Below are positions 32,481 to 47,300 of a stretch of 64,000 nt of DNA, piece after piece; within the stretch, counting starts at the first letter, position 1; every line of letters begins with the position of its first letter. The stretch comes from Cepaea nemoralis (taxonomy: Eukaryota; Mollusca; Gastropoda; Stylommatophora; Helicidae). Where the stretch lies: positions 150,001 through 214,000 of the forward strand of contig JACEFZ010004189.1 in the NCBI GenBank assembly GCA_014155875.1. The letters are read 5' to 3'. The translations under genes were made by a program, and so were the position numbers. The notes beneath the pieces were generated by a model that did not search any database, was not told the origin of the DNA, and saw nothing but the letters and a program-made list of their open reading frames with translations.

Positions 32481-33290
32481 TTGGTGTGTACCCTACACTG
32501 CGGTCGACATACAAACAAAGTAAACACAAGTAAAGCTAAAAGAGCTAACCATATTCCCTTGACAATCGGAATTTGGAATGTACGCACCCTACTTGATAGA
32601 GACGGCGCGTCGGGCCCAGAGAGACGAACAGCACTGATTGGGAGAGAGCTGGGCGGGTACAACATCGACATTGCAGCCTTGAGCGAGACACGACTTGCAG
32701 AAGAAGGCCAAATCTGTGAAGTAGGTGCCGGCTCCGCATGCTTCTGGAGTGGAAGGAAAGCGAGGAAAGGCGCCAATCCGGTGTGGGATTTGCCATTAAG
32801 TCGGCCCTGGTTGGCAAACTAGCTGAATTTCCGAAGGCTATACATAACAGGCTCATGACCATTAAGTTGCCCCTGCTGAATGGAAAGAAGCATGCAACCA
32901 TTGTGAGTGTCTACGTACCAACTATGACCAGCGAAGATGATGTCAAGAACAAGTTCTATGAGGACCTGCACAATGTATTAACATATATGTTCCCAAAGGA
33001 GACAAACTTATACATCTTGGGGACTTCAATGCTAGAGTAGGCAAGGACACCGCCTCCTGGAGTGGCATCATTGGAAAGCATGGAGTCGGAAATTGTAGCA
33101 GCAATGGGCTGCTCCTCCTTCAGACCTGTGCCAAACACGATCTCCTGATAACCAACACAATATTCCGTCTTCCCATGAGAAATATGACGTAATGGATGCA
33201 CCCTCGCTCGAAAAACCGGCACCTCATTGACTGTGAAGAAGAGGCAGGACAGAAAAACCACTGTAGAAGATTCTACTCCTGGAACGTCAA
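32481..33290 (+). pseudogene. LINE-B APE-type endonuclease
   Basis: Motifs in order are TIGIWNVRTLLDRDG, NIDIAALSETRLAEEG (catalytic E), then after a frameshift near 32760 [38 protein letters not shown], and after another shift near 33018 [41 protein letters not shown] and the region of NRHLIDYVIV. A stop at TAA 33189-33191 replaces the expected residue before WMHPRSKN. The domain breaks off before the terminal DHRLI segment. Confidence 0.8.
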
Positions 33291-33425
33291 GCATTCTTTG
33301 CTCACGTTGTCAAAAGATCATTTCGAGTCGAAATAGGCCTTATCAGCCATCTCAGAACTCACGGCTCCATACTTTCAACGCCACTGGATGAAATGAATGG
33401 TCATTATCATTCTTAATGGACACAT
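33291..33425 (+). pseudogene. LINE-B C2H2 finger and 3' end
   Basis: Read in the appropriate frame, this gives SFRVEIGLISHLRTHGS, then LSTPLDEMNGHYHS and a stop. It is the counterpart of the 3' end at 23276-23400 (minus) and 59270-59350 (plus). Confidence 0.8.
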
Positions 33426-33489
33426 AACACACGAGACAGGCAAAGCTGTAGATCATAGATGAGAAACTAATAAAACTAAAAATAGATGA

Positions 33490-33690
33490 GGTAAGCTGTC
33501 TGTAATGTTAATTTATGATAATGTAAATAAACTAAAGTTACTTCATAATGTAAATACAATTAAATCAGTTTTTGTAATTTGTTTGTAACTTGAGTTAATA
33601 TTAAAATAACTAAACTGAAGCTAATTGGTGTAAATTGTATGTAATGTTAGTTTATGGTAATGTACCTACAAATATGTTCATACTCCTGTT
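33490..33690. repeat. Diverged 52-bp repeat units
   Basis: CTGTCTGTAATGTTAATTTA and later AACTAAACTGAAGCTAATTG match the edge of the array at 30960-31000, so the two parts were once contiguous or closely linked. Confidence 0.7.
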
Positions 33691-34349
33691 CTGTTTTTCG
33701 TTCTTGTCATACCATGTACCACTTGAAAAGGTACAACAATCGTCTCTAATTTACAAACTATACTCACAGTTGCCCCTTCAGTAGTGAGATGCTACAAATT
33801 CGCATTTTACAACATCCCATAACAGTTGTTCAAACGATCAGGTTGTTCCATTGCTAGCCCGCTCTTGGTAGCAGTTCAGTCTTAAAGCCTATCTGCTCAT
33901 TCGTTTCTTCTTACACACACTTGACCTGTCACAGAAATAAAATAAAATTTAGGCTTGAAAATCTCGGAAACACAAGCCGTTGCCTGCTGGCCCAACACCT
34001 CTCGATTTTCCTTAGCATACTCACAGAGTCATTGAGAAAACACGCATTTGTGTCTCCAGCCACACTACTGGCTTTATTACTGCCATGATATCTATGGATA
34101 AACTGGCTGTAGCGACTGCAAAAGCTTCACTGTTTTCTTTAACAGTTCTACCTCCAACCTGGGCCGTGAAATCTCAGGAATTCCGCCTATACCACACAGC
34201 AGGTCGTCTCACTCCAACCTGGGCCTATAAAGCCCAAGGGCTCTGAATGTGCCCCACAACAGAAGGTTGTATCACGCTGTGAAGGATGTTCTACAAGCCG
34301 TGGAGGTATTTACGTCCCCACGACTATCGGGATTTCTTGTTTGCATTCT
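33691..34349. other. Unassigned spacer
   Basis: No gene was seen. CTCCAACCTGGGCC occurs twice (near 34151 and 34212) in a short local duplication. Confidence 0.35.
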
Positions 34350-34822
34350 CCCTCTAGTCAGAAAGCATGCTGAGTAGGGTGAGGACAGGCAAGCTTCGTG
34401 CAGAGTGGCTTGCTTCGCTTCCGAAGTCATGGGTGGTAAGCATCGTCTGGATCTTTTCTCCGGGGCATGCCGGTGTGCTGGGGAATGAACAGGCGGACAG
34501 ATTGGCTGGCCCTGCAGAACTTGGTGGAGTATTGATGCATGATAAGGCAGACGTCGTTACGGCCTTGTGGGAGCACGTGCACACCTCGGAGGAGCAAATG
34601 GATCACCATGGTTTGGCAAAAATGCGACAGTGAGGTGTGAGGGGGGATCTGGCCGATGCTCGACGCTTAGAGCAAAGGCGAGACGCACATATAATCAGAT
34701 TTCTACTGGTACTATTGGGGTTGGAACTCATCCATGGCTTCTGAGGATAGGGACGGAGCGCTTATGGGAATGCCACGAATGCTGTGATGTCGGTTCCTAA
34801 ATCAATCAATCAATCAATATAT
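34350..34822 (+). pseudogene. LINE-C 3' end (RNase H domain) with (AATC)n tail
   Basis: The frame encodes the end of an RNase H domain: SMLSRVRTGKLRAEW, then FSPGHAGVLGNEQADRLAG (the HAG-NE-AD motif with the last catalytic D) and the C-terminus ARRTYNQISTGTIGVG and ERLWECHECC. A TGA at 34631-34633 and a shift in the following G-run break it. After the stop at 34798-34800 comes ATCAATCAATCAATCAAT, the same simple tail as in the copy at 1681-1695. Confidence 0.85.
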
Positions 34823-35351
34823 TCTCCATTTAGACTACTGCAGACTGAACAAGACGTAACCTTCTGGCTCCAGCACCTATTCTACATCAGGTTCTATATC
34901 TTCTACTGAACACACATGAATCATGTCCTAGACCTGCCCCATCCAAGATATTCCCCATGTAAGAGGCAACCCTGTTGTCTCTGAATCTCAGTGGATTATA
35001 TATGCGTCGGTTTTGAATCGAAGGTGTACACTTGCACGGAACATTATTGAAATGACCATACCGAGTACACCTGTTTAACTCTTGCGATAATGTGATGTGT
35101 CCATAGAGACTGCGACGAGAGCTGTACAGACCATTAAACACGCCTTACCAATGAGATAGCCACAGTTACAGGTGATGCCACAGTGACCGAAATCATAACA
35201 AGTATACTGACCCCAGGTACAGCTATAGCAGCAAGTAAATTGACCACAGTGTCCGCCAGTGCAGCAAGTATACTGACCAAGAACGTCAAGAGAAGATAAT
35301 GGCTATCCGGTGCTTCCCCAGTGAGTATTCTTCTCCCATTAACCTATATAA
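34823..35351. other. Unassigned spacer before the satellite
   Basis: No gene was recognised. AAGTATACTGACC occurs twice near 35200 and 35268. Confidence 0.35.
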
Positions 35352-38300
35352 GCCACATTCTTCTGTCGTTATGATGATTGTATCACATTCTTCCACACTC
35401 TCCTTCAGTCATGATGATTGTATCACATTCTTCCACACTCTCCGGCAGTCATGATGATTGTATCACATTCTTCCACACTCTCCTTCAGTCATGATGATTG
35501 TATCACATTCCTCCACACTCTCCTTCAGTCATGATGATTGTATCAATTTCTTCCACACTCTCCTTCAGTCATAATGATTGTATCACATTCTTCCACACTC
35601 TCCTGCAGTCATGATGATTGTATCACATTCTTCCACACTCTCCTTCAGTCATGATGATTGTATCACATTCCTCCACACTCTCCTTCAGTCATGATGATTG
35701 TATCATATTCTTACACACTCTCCTTCAGTCGTAATGATTGTATCACATTCTTCCACACTCTCCTGCAGTCATGATGATTGTATCACATACTTCCACACTC
35801 TTCTTCAGTCATTATGATTGTATCACATTCTTCCACACTCTCCTTCAGTCATGATGATTGTATCAAATTCTTCCACACTCTCCTTCAGTCGTGAAGATTG
35901 TATCACATTCTTCCAAACTCTCCTGCAGTCATGATGATTGTATAACATTCTTCCACACTCTTCTTCAATCATGATGATTTTATCACATTCTTTCACATAC
36001 TCCTGCAGTCATGATGATTGTATTTCATTCTTCAACACTCTCCTGTCGTCATGATGATTGTATTACATTCTTTCACACTCTCCTGTCGTCATGATGATTG
36101 TATTACATTCTTCCACAACCTCCTTCAGTCATGATGATTGTATTACATTCTTCCACACTCTCCTACAGTCATGATGATTGTTTTACATTCTTTCACACTC
36201 TGCTGTCGTCATGATGATTGTATTACATTCTTCCAAACTCTCCTGTCGTCATGATGATTGTATTACATTCTTCCACACTCTCCTTCAGTCATGATGATTG
36301 CATCACATTCTTTCACACTATCCTTCAGTCATGATGATTGTATTACATTCTTTCACACTCTCCTACAGTCACGATGATTGTATCACATTCTTCCACACTC
36401 TCCTGCAGTCATGATGATTGTATTACAATCTTCCACACTCTACTGTCGTCATGATGATTGCATTACATTCATCCACACTCTCCTGTCGTCATGATGATTG
36501 TATTACATTCTTCCACACTCTCCTTCAGTCATGATGATTATATCACATTCTTCCACACTCTCCTGCAGTCATGATGATTGTATTACATTCTTTCACATTC
36601 TCCTGTCGTCATGATAATTGTATTACATTCTTCCACACTCTCCTGTCGTCATGATAATTGTATTACATTCTTCCACACTCTCCTGTCTTAATGATGATTG
36701 TATTGCATTCTTCCACACTCTCCTACAGTCATGATGATTGTATTACATTATTTCACACTCTCCTACAGTCATGACGATTGTATTACAATATTTCACTCTC
36801 CTATCGTCAAGATGATTGTATTACATTATTCCACACTCTCCTGTAGTCATGATGATTGTATTACATTCTTCCACACTCTCCTGTAGACATGATGATTGTA
36901 TTACATTCTTTCACACTCTCCTGTCGTCATGATGATTGTATTACATTCTTTCACACTCTCCTGTCGTCATGATGATTGTATTACATTCTTCCACACTCTC
37001 CCTACAGTCATGATGTTTGTAATGCATTCTTCCACACTCTCCTGTCGTCATGATGATTGTATTACATTCTTCCACACTATTCTTCAGTCATGATGATTGT
37101 ATTACATTCTTCCACACTCTCCTACAGTCATGATGATTGTATTACATTATTTCACACTTTCCTGTCGGCATGATGATTGTAATGCATTCTTCCACACTCT
37201 CCTGTCGGCATGATGATTGTATTACATTATTCCACAATCTCCTGACGTCATGTGGATTGTATTACATTCTTCCACACTCTCCCTACAGTCATGATGATTG
37301 TAATGCATTCTTCCACACTCTCCTGTCGTCATGATGATTGTATTACATTATTTCACACTCTCCTTCAGTCATGATGATTGTATTACATTATTCCACACTC
37401 TCCTACAGTCATGATGATTGTATTACATTATTTCATAATCTCCTACAGTCATGATGATTGTATTACATTATTTCACACTCTCCTGTCGGCATGATGATTG
37501 TAATGCATTCTTCCACACTCTCCTGTCGGAATGATGATTGTATTACATTATTCCACAATCTCCTGACGTCATGTTGATTGTATTACATTCTTCCACACTC
37601 TCCCTACAGTCATGATGATTGTAATGCATTCTTCCACACTCTCCTGTCGTCATGATGATTGTATTACATTCTTCAACACTCTCCTTCAGTCATGATGATT
37701 GTATTACATTATTCCACACTCTCCTACAGTCATGATGATTGTATTACATTATTTCACAATCTCCTACAGTCATGATGATTGTATTACATTATTTCACACT
37801 CTATTGTCGGCATGATGATTGTATTGCATTCTTCCACACTCTCCTGTCGGCATGATGATTGTATTACATTCTTCCACACTCTCCTGTCGTCATGATGATT
37901 GTATTACATTCTTTCACACTCTCCTGTCGTCATGATGATTGTATTACATTCTTCCACACACTCCTACAGTCATGATGATTGTATTACATTCTTTCACACT
38001 CTCATGTCGTCATGATGATTGTATTACATTCTTCCACACTCTCCTACAGTCATGATGATTGTATTACATTCTTACACACTCTCCTACAGTCATGATAATT
38101 GTATTACATTCTTCCACACTCTCCTGTCGTCATGATGATTGTATTACATTCTTTCACACTCTCCTGTCGTCATGATGATTGTGTTACATTCTTCCACACT
38201 CTCCTGTCGTCATGATGATTGTATTACATGCTTCCACACTCTCCCAACAGTCATGATGATTGTAATGCATTCTTCCACATTCTCCTGTCGTCATGATGAT

Positions 38301-41300
38301 TGTATTGCATTCTTCCACACTCTCCTACAGTCATGATGATTGTATTACATTATTCCACACTCTCCTACAGTCATGATGATTGTATTACATTATTCCACAA
38401 TCTCCTACAGTCATAATGATTGTGTTACATTCTTTCACACTCTCCTGTCGTCATGATGATTGTATTAAATTATTTCACACTCTCCTGTCGTCATGATGAT
38501 TGTATTACATTCTTCCACACTCTCCTACAGTCATGATGATTGTATTATATTCTTCCACACTATCCTACAGTCATGATGATTGAATTACATTCTTCCACAC
38601 TCTCCTGTCGTCATAATGATTGTATTACATTCTTCCACACTCTCCTGTCGTCATAATGATTGTGTTACATTCTTCCACACTCTCCTGTCGTCATAATGAT
38701 TGTATTACATTCTTCCACACTCTCCTGTCGTCATGATGATTGCATTACATTCTTCCACACTCTCCTGTCGTCATGATGATTGCATTACATTCTTCCACAC
38801 TCTCCTGTCGTCATGATGATTGTGTTACATTCTTCCACACTCTCCTGTCGTCATGATGATTGTATTACATTCTTCCACACTCTCCTGTCGTCATGATGAT
38901 TGTATTACATTCTTCCACACTCTCCTGTCGTCATGATGATTGTATTACATTCTTCCACACTCTCCTGTCGTCATAATGATTGTGTTACATTCTTCCACAC
39001 TCTCCTGTCGTCATAATGATTGTATTACATTCTTCCACACTCTCCTGTCGTCATGATGATTGCATTACATTCTTCCACACTCTCCTGTCGTCATAATGAT
39101 TGTATTACATTCTTCCACACTCTCCTGTCGTCATGATGATTGTATTACATTCTTCCACACTCTCCTGTCGTCATGATGATTGTATTACATTCTTCCACAC
39201 TCTCCTGTCGTCATAATGATTGTGTTACATTCTTCCACATTCTCCTGTCGTCATAATGATTGTATTACATTCTTCCACACTCTCCTGTCGTCATGATGAT
39301 TGCATTACATTCTTCCACACTCTCCTGTCGTCATAATGATTGTATTACATTCTTCCACACTCTCCTGTCGTCATGATGATTGTGTTACATTCTTCCACAC
39401 TCTCCTGTCGTCATAATGATTGTATTGCATTTTTCCACACTCTCCTGTCGGCATGATGATTGTATTGCATTCTTCCACACTCTCCTGTCGTCATGATGAT
39501 TGTATTACATTCTTCCACACTCTCCTGTCGTCATGATGATTGTATTACATTCTTCCACACTCTCCTGTCGGCATGATGATTGTATTACATTCTTCCACAC
39601 TCTCCTGTCGTCATGAAGATTGTATTACATTCTTCCACACTCTCCTGTCGGCATGATGATTGTATTGCATTTTCCACACTCTCCTGTCGGCATGATGATT
39701 GTATTACATTCTTCCACACTCTCCTGTCGTCATGATGATTGTATTACATTCTTCCACACTCTCCTGTCGGCATGATGATTGTATTACATTCTTCCACACT
39801 CTCCTGTCGTCATAATGATTGTGTTACATTCTTCCACACTCTCCTGTCGTCATGATGATTGTATTACATTCTTCCACACTCTACTGTCGGAATGATGATT
39901 GTATTACATTCTTCCACACTCTCCTGTCGTCATGATGATTGTATTACATTCTTCCACACTCTCCTGTCGGCATGATGATTGTATTGCATTTTTCCACACT
40001 CTCCTGTCGGCATAATGATTGTATTACATTCTTCCACACTCTCCTGTCGTCATGATGATTGTATTACATTCTTTCACACTCTCCTGTCGTCATGATGATT
40101 GTATTACATACTTTCACACTCTCCTGTCGTCATGATGATTGTATTACATTCTTCCACACTCTCCCTACAGTCATGATGTTTGTAATGCATTCTTCCACAC
40201 TCTCCTGTCGTCATGATGATTGTATTACATTCTTCCACACTATTCTTCAGTCATGATGATTGTACTACATTATTCCACACTCTCCTACAGTCATGATGAT
40301 TGTATTACATTATTTCACACTCTCCTGTCGGCATGATGATTGTATTGCATTCTTCCACACTCTCCTGTCGACACGATGATAGTATTACATTATTCCACAA
40401 TCTCCTGACGTCATGATGATTGTATTACATTCTTCCACACTCTATTGTCGTCATGATGATTGTATTACATTCTTTCATACTCTCCTGTCGTCATGATGAT
40501 TGTATTACATTATTTCACACTCTCCAGTCGTCAAGATTATTGTATTACATTATTCCACACTCTCCTCCATTCATGATGATTGTATTACATTCTTCCACAC
40601 TCTCCTGTCGTCATGATGATTGTATTACATTCTTCCACACTCTCCCAACAGTCATGATGATTGTAATGCATTCTTCCACATTCTCCTGTCGTCATGATGA
40701 TTGTATTGCATTCTTCCACACTCTCCTACAGTCATGATGATTGTATTACATTATTCCACACTCTCCTACAGTCATGATGATTGTATTACATTATTCCACA
40801 ATCTCCTACAGTCATAATGATTGTGTTACATTCTTTCACACTCTCCTGTCGTCATGATGATTGTATTAAATTATTTCACAATCTCCTGTCGTCATGATGA
40901 TTGTATTACATTCTTCCACACTCTCCTACAGTCATGATGATTGTATTACATTCTTTCACACTCTCCTGTCGTCATGATGATTGTATTACATTCTTCCACA
41001 CTCTCCTACAGTCATGATGATTGTATTATATTCTTCCACACTATCCTACAGTCATGATGATTGAATTACATTCTTCCACACTCTCCTGTCGTCATGATAA
41101 TTGTGTTACATTCTTCCACACTCTCCTGTCGTCATAATGATTGTGTTACATTCTTCCACACTCTCCTGTCGTCATGATGATTGTATTGCATTCTTCCACA
41201 CTCTCCTACAGTCATGATGATTGTATTACATTATTCCACAATCTCCTACAGTCATAATGATTGTGTTACATTCTTTCACACTCTCCTGTCGTCATGATGA

Positions 41301-44300
41301 TTGTATTAAATTATTTCACACTCTCCTGTCGTCATGATGATTGTATTACATTATTCCACACTCTCCTGTCGTCATGATGATTGTATTACATTCTTCCACA
41401 CTCTCCTGTCGTCATGATGATTGTATTACATTTTTCCACACTCTCCTGTCGTCATGATGATTGTATTACATTATTCCACACTCTCCTGTCGTCATGATGA
41501 TTGTATTACATTCTTCCACACTCTCCTGTCGTCATGATGATTGTATTACATTCTTCCACACTCTCCTGTCGTCATGATAATTGTGTTACATTCTTCCACA
41601 CTCTCCTGTCGTCATAATGATTGTGTTACATTCTTCCACACTCTCCTGTCGTCATAATGATTGTGTTACATTCTTCCACACTCTCCTGTCGTCATGATGA
41701 TTGCATTACATTCATCCACACTCTCCTGTCGTCATGATGATTGTATTACATTCTTCCACACTCTCCTGTCGTCATAATGATTGTGTTACATTCTTCCACA
41801 TTCTCCGGTCGTCATAATGATTGTATTACATTCTTCCACACTCTCCTGTCGTCATGATGATTGCATTACATTCTTCCACACTCTCCTGTCGTCATAATGA
41901 TTGTATTACATTCTTCCACACTCTCCTGTCGTCATGATGATTGCATTACATTCTTCCACACTCTCCTGTCGTCATGATGATTGTGTTACATTCTTCCACA
42001 CTCTCCTGTCGTCATGATGATTGTATTACATTCTTCCACACTCTCCTGTCGTCATGATGATTGTATTACATTCTTCCACACTCTCCTGTCGTCATGATGA
42101 TTGTATTACATTCTTCCACACTCTCCTGTCGTCATAATGATTGTGTTACATTCTTCCACACTCTCCTGTCGTCATAATGATTGTATTACATTCTTCCACA
42201 CTCTCCTGTCGTCATGATGATTGCATTACATTCTTCCACACTCTCCTGTCGTCATGATGATTGTATTACATTCTTCCACACTCTCCTGTCGTCATGATGA
42301 TTGTATTACATTCTTCCACACTCTCCTGTCGTCATGATGATTGTATTACATTCTTCCACACTCTCCTGTCGTCATAATGATTGTATTACATTCTTCCACA
42401 CTCTCCTGTCGTCATAATGATTGTATTACATTCTTCCCACACTCTCCTGTCGTCATGATGATTGTATTACATTCTTCCACACTCTCCTGTCGTCATGAAT
42501 GATTGTATTACATTCTTCCACACTCTCCTGTCGTCATGATGATTGTATTACATTCTTCCACACTCTCCTGTCGTCATAATGATTGTATTACATTCTTTCC
42601 ACACTCTCCTGTCGTCATGATTGATTGTATTACATTCTTCCACACTCTCCCTGTCGTCATGATGATTGTATTACATTCTTCCACACTCTCCTGTCGTCAT
42701 GATGATTGTATTACATTCTTCCACACTCTCCTGTCGGCATGATGATTGTATTACATTCTTCCACACTCTCCTGTCGGCATGATGATTGTATTACATTCTT
42801 CCACACTCTCCTGTCGTCATAATGATTGTATTACATTCTTCCACACTCTCCTGTCGTCATGATGATTGTATTACATTCTTCCACACTCTCCTGTCGGCAT
42901 GATGATTGTATTACATTCTTCCACACTCTCCTGTCGTCATGATGATTGTAGTTACATTCTTCCACACTCTCCCTGTCGTCATGATGATTGCTATTACATT
43001 CTTCCACACTCTCCTGTCGGCATGATGATTGTATTACATTCTTCCCACACTCTCCTGTCGTCATGATGATTGTATTACATTCTTCCACACTCTCCTGTCG
43101 TCATGATGATTGTATTACATTCTTTCCACACTCTCCTGTCGTCATGATGATTGTATTACATTCTTCCACACTCTCCTGTCGTCATGATGATTGTATTACA
43201 TTCTTCCACACTCTCCTGTCGTCATGATGATTGTATTACATTCTTCACACTCTCCTGTCGTCATGATGATTGTATTACATTCTTCCACCACTCTCCTGTA
43301 CAGTCATGATGATTGTATTACATTCTTCACCACACTCTCCTGTCGTCATGATGATTGTATTACATTCTTCCACACTCTCCTTCAGTCATGATGATTGTAT
43401 TACATTCTTCCACACTCTCCCTACAGTCATGATGATTGAATTACATTCTTCCAACGCTCCTGTCCGTCATAATTATTGTGTTAACGTCTCACACTCTCCT
43501 GTCGTCATGATGATTTGTATTACATTCATCCACACTCTCCTGTCGTCACTGATATTTATTACATTCTTCAAACTCTTCCTGTCCGTCATAATGATTGTGT
43601 TACATTCTCCACACTCTCCTGTCGGCATGATGATTGTATTACATTCTTCCACCTCTCCTGTCGCTGATGATTGTATTACATTCTTCCACACTCTCCTGTC
43701 GGCATGATGATGTATTGCATTTTCACACTCTCAGTCGCCTTTCGGCATGATGATTGTATTACTTCTTTCCACTCTCCCTGTCGTCATGATGATTGTATTA
43801 CTTCTTCCACACTCCTCCTGTCGGCATGTGAAGTGTATTACATTCTTCCACACTCGTCCTGTCGTCATAATGATTGTGTTACATTCTTCCACAATCTCCT
43901 GTCGTCATGATGATTGTATTACATTCTTTCACACTCTCCTGTCGTCATGATGATTGTATTACATTCTTTCACACTCTCCTGTCGTCATGATGATTGTATT
44001 ACATTCTTCCACACTCTCCTGTCGTCATGATGATTGTATTACATTCTTCCACACTCTCCTACAGTCATGATGATTGTATTACATTCTTCCACACTCTCCT
44101 GTCGTCATGATGATTGTATTACATTCTTCCACACTCTCCTTCAGTCATGATGATTGTATTACATTCTTCCACACTCTCCTACAGTCATGATGATTGTATT
44201 ACATTATTCCACACTCTCCTGTCGTCATGATGATTGTATTACATTCTTTCACACTCTCCTGTCGTCATGATGATTGTATTACATTCTTCCACACTCTCCT

Positions 44301-47300
44301 GTCGTCATGATGATTGTATTACATTCTTCCACACTCTCCTGTCGTCATGATGATTGTATTACATTCTTCCACACTCTCCTACGTCATGATGATTGTATTA
44401 CATTCTTCCACACTCTCCTTGTCGTCATGATGATTAGTATTACATTCTTCCACACTCTCCTACAGTCATGAGATTATATTACATTCTTCCACACTCTCCT
44501 ACAGTCATGATGATTGTATTACATTATTCCACACTCTCCTAGCAGTCATGATGATTGTATACATTCTTCCACACTCTCTTGTCGTCATGATTATTGTATT
44601 ACATTCTTCCACACTCTCTTACAGTCATGATGATTGTATTACATTCTTCCACACTCTCTTGTCAGTCATGATGATTGTATTACATTCTTCCACACTCTCA
44701 TGTCAGTCATGATGATTGTATTACATTCTTCCACACTCTCCTGTCGTCATGATGATTGTATTACATTCTTCCACACTCTCCTACAGTCATGATGATTGTA
44801 TTACATTCTTCCACACTCTCCTACAGTCATGATGATTGTATTACATTCTTCCACACTCTCCTACAGTCATGATGATTGTATTACATTCTTCCACACTCTC
44901 TTGTCGTCATGATGATTGTATTACATTCTTCCACACTCTCCTATAGTCATGATGATTGTATTACATTCTTCCACACTCTCCTTACGTCATGATGATTGTA
45001 TTACATTCTTCCACACTCTCCTGCAGTCATGATGATTGTATTACATTCTTCCACACTCTCTTGTCGTCATGATGATAGTATTACATTCTTCCACACTCTC
45101 CTACAATCATGATGATTATATTACATTCTTCCACACTCTCCTACAGTCATGATGATTGTATTACATTATTCCACACTCTCCTGCAGTCATGATGATTGTA
45201 TTACATTCTTCCACACTCTCTTGTCGTCATGATTATTGTATTACATTCTTCCACACTCTTCTACAGTCATGATGATTGTATTACATTCTTCCACACTCTC
45301 TTGTCGTCATGATGATTGTATTACATTCTTCCACACTCTCCTACAGTCATGATGATTGTATTACATTCTTCCACACTCTCTTGTCGTCATGATGATTGTA
45401 TTACATTCTTCCACACTCTCCTACAGTCATGATGATTGTATTACATTCTTCCACACTCTCCTACAGTCATGATGATTGTATTACATTCTTCCACACTCTC
45501 CTGTCGTCATGATGATTGTATTACATTCTTCCACACTCTCCTGTCGTCATGATGATTGTATTACATTCTTCCACACTCTCCTGTCGTCATGATGATTGTA
45601 TTACATTCTTCCACACTCTCCTGTCGTCATGATGATTGTATTACATTCTTCCACACTCTCCTGTCGTCATGATGATTGTATTACATTCTTCCACACTCTC
45701 CTGTCGTCATGATGATTGTATTACATTCTTCCACACTCTCCTGTCGTCATGATGATTGTATTACATTCTTCCACACTCTCCTGTCGTCATGATGATTGTA
45801 TTACATTCTTCCACACTCTCCTGTCGTCATGATGATTGTATTACATTCTTCCACACTCTCCTGTCGTCATGATGATTGTATTACATTCTTCCACACTCTC
45901 CTGTCGTCATGATGATTGTATTACTTTCTCACACTCTACCTGTCGGCATGATGATTGTATTACATTCTTCCACACTCTCCTGTCGTCATGAATGAGTGAT
46001 TACATTCTTCCAACTCTCCTGTCGTCATATGATTGTATTACATTCTTCAACACTCTCCTGTCGTCATGAGATTGTATTACATTCTTCCACACTCTCCTGT
46101 CGGCATTATGATTGTATTACATTCTTCACACTCTCTGTCGTCATGATGATTGTAGTACATTCTTCCCACTCTCCTGTCGTCATGATGATGGTATTGCATT
46201 TTCCCACACTCTCCTGTCGGCATGATGATTGTATTACATTCTTCCACACTCTCCTGTCGTCATGATGATTGTATTACTTCGTCCACACTCTCCGTACAGA
46301 GTCATGATGATTGTAATTACATCTTCCACACTCTCCTGTCGGCATGATGATTGTAGTACTATCTTCCACACTCTCCTGTCGGCATGATGATTGTATTACA
46401 TTCTTCCACACTCTCCTGTCGTCATGATGATTGTATTACATTCTTCCACACTCTCCTGTCGTCATGATGATTGTATTACATTCTTCCACACTCTCCTGTC
46501 GTCATGATGATTGTATTACATTCTTCCACACTCTCCTGTCGTCATGATGATTGTATTACATTCTTCCACACTCTCCTGTCGTCATGATGATTGTATTACA
46601 TTCTTCCACACTCTCCTGTCGTCATGATGATTGTATTACATTCTTCCACACTCTCCTGTCGTCATGATGATTGTATTACATTCTTCCACACTCTCCTGTC
46701 GTCATGATGATTGTATTACATTCTTCCACACTCTCCTGTCGTCATGATGATTGTATTACATTCTTCCACACTCTCCTGTCGTCATGATGATTGTATTACA
46801 TTCTTCCACACTCTCCTGTCGTCATGATGATTGTATTACATTCTTCCACACTCTCCTGTCGTCATGATGATTGTATTACATTCTTCCACACTCTCCTGTC
46901 GTCATGATGATTGTATTACATTCTTTCACACTCTCCTGTCGTCATGATGATTGTGTTACATTCTTCCACACTCTCCTGTCGTCATGATGATTGTATACAT
47001 TCTTCCCACTCTCCCAACAATCATGATGATTGTAAATGCATTCTTCACATGCTCCTGTCGTCATGATGATTGTATTGCATTCTTCCACACTCTCCTACAG
47101 TCATGATGATTGTATTACATTATTCCACACTCTCCTACAGTCATTGTTATTGTATTACATTATTCCACACTCTCCTGTCGTCATGATGATTGTATTACAT
47201 TCTTCAACACTCTCCTTCAGTCATGATGATTGTATTACATTATTCCATACTCTCCTGTCGTCATGATGATTGTATTAAATTATTTCACAATCTCCTGTCG

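Larger units (their letters stand above)
31851..33430 (+). mobile_element. LINE-B copy with large internal deletion
   Basis: The plus strand carries a GC-richer leader (to ~32480) and then an endonuclease domain up to about 33290. It jumps directly to the LINE-B 3' end (C2H2 finger, stop and ATGGACA end, 33300-33425). The whole reverse transcriptase, about 2.4 kb in the copy at 23261-25801, is missing. Diverged 52-bp array units lie on both sides (before 30990 and after 33490), so it inserted into or beside that array. The 5' boundary is uncertain and no TSD was identified. Confidence 0.75.
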
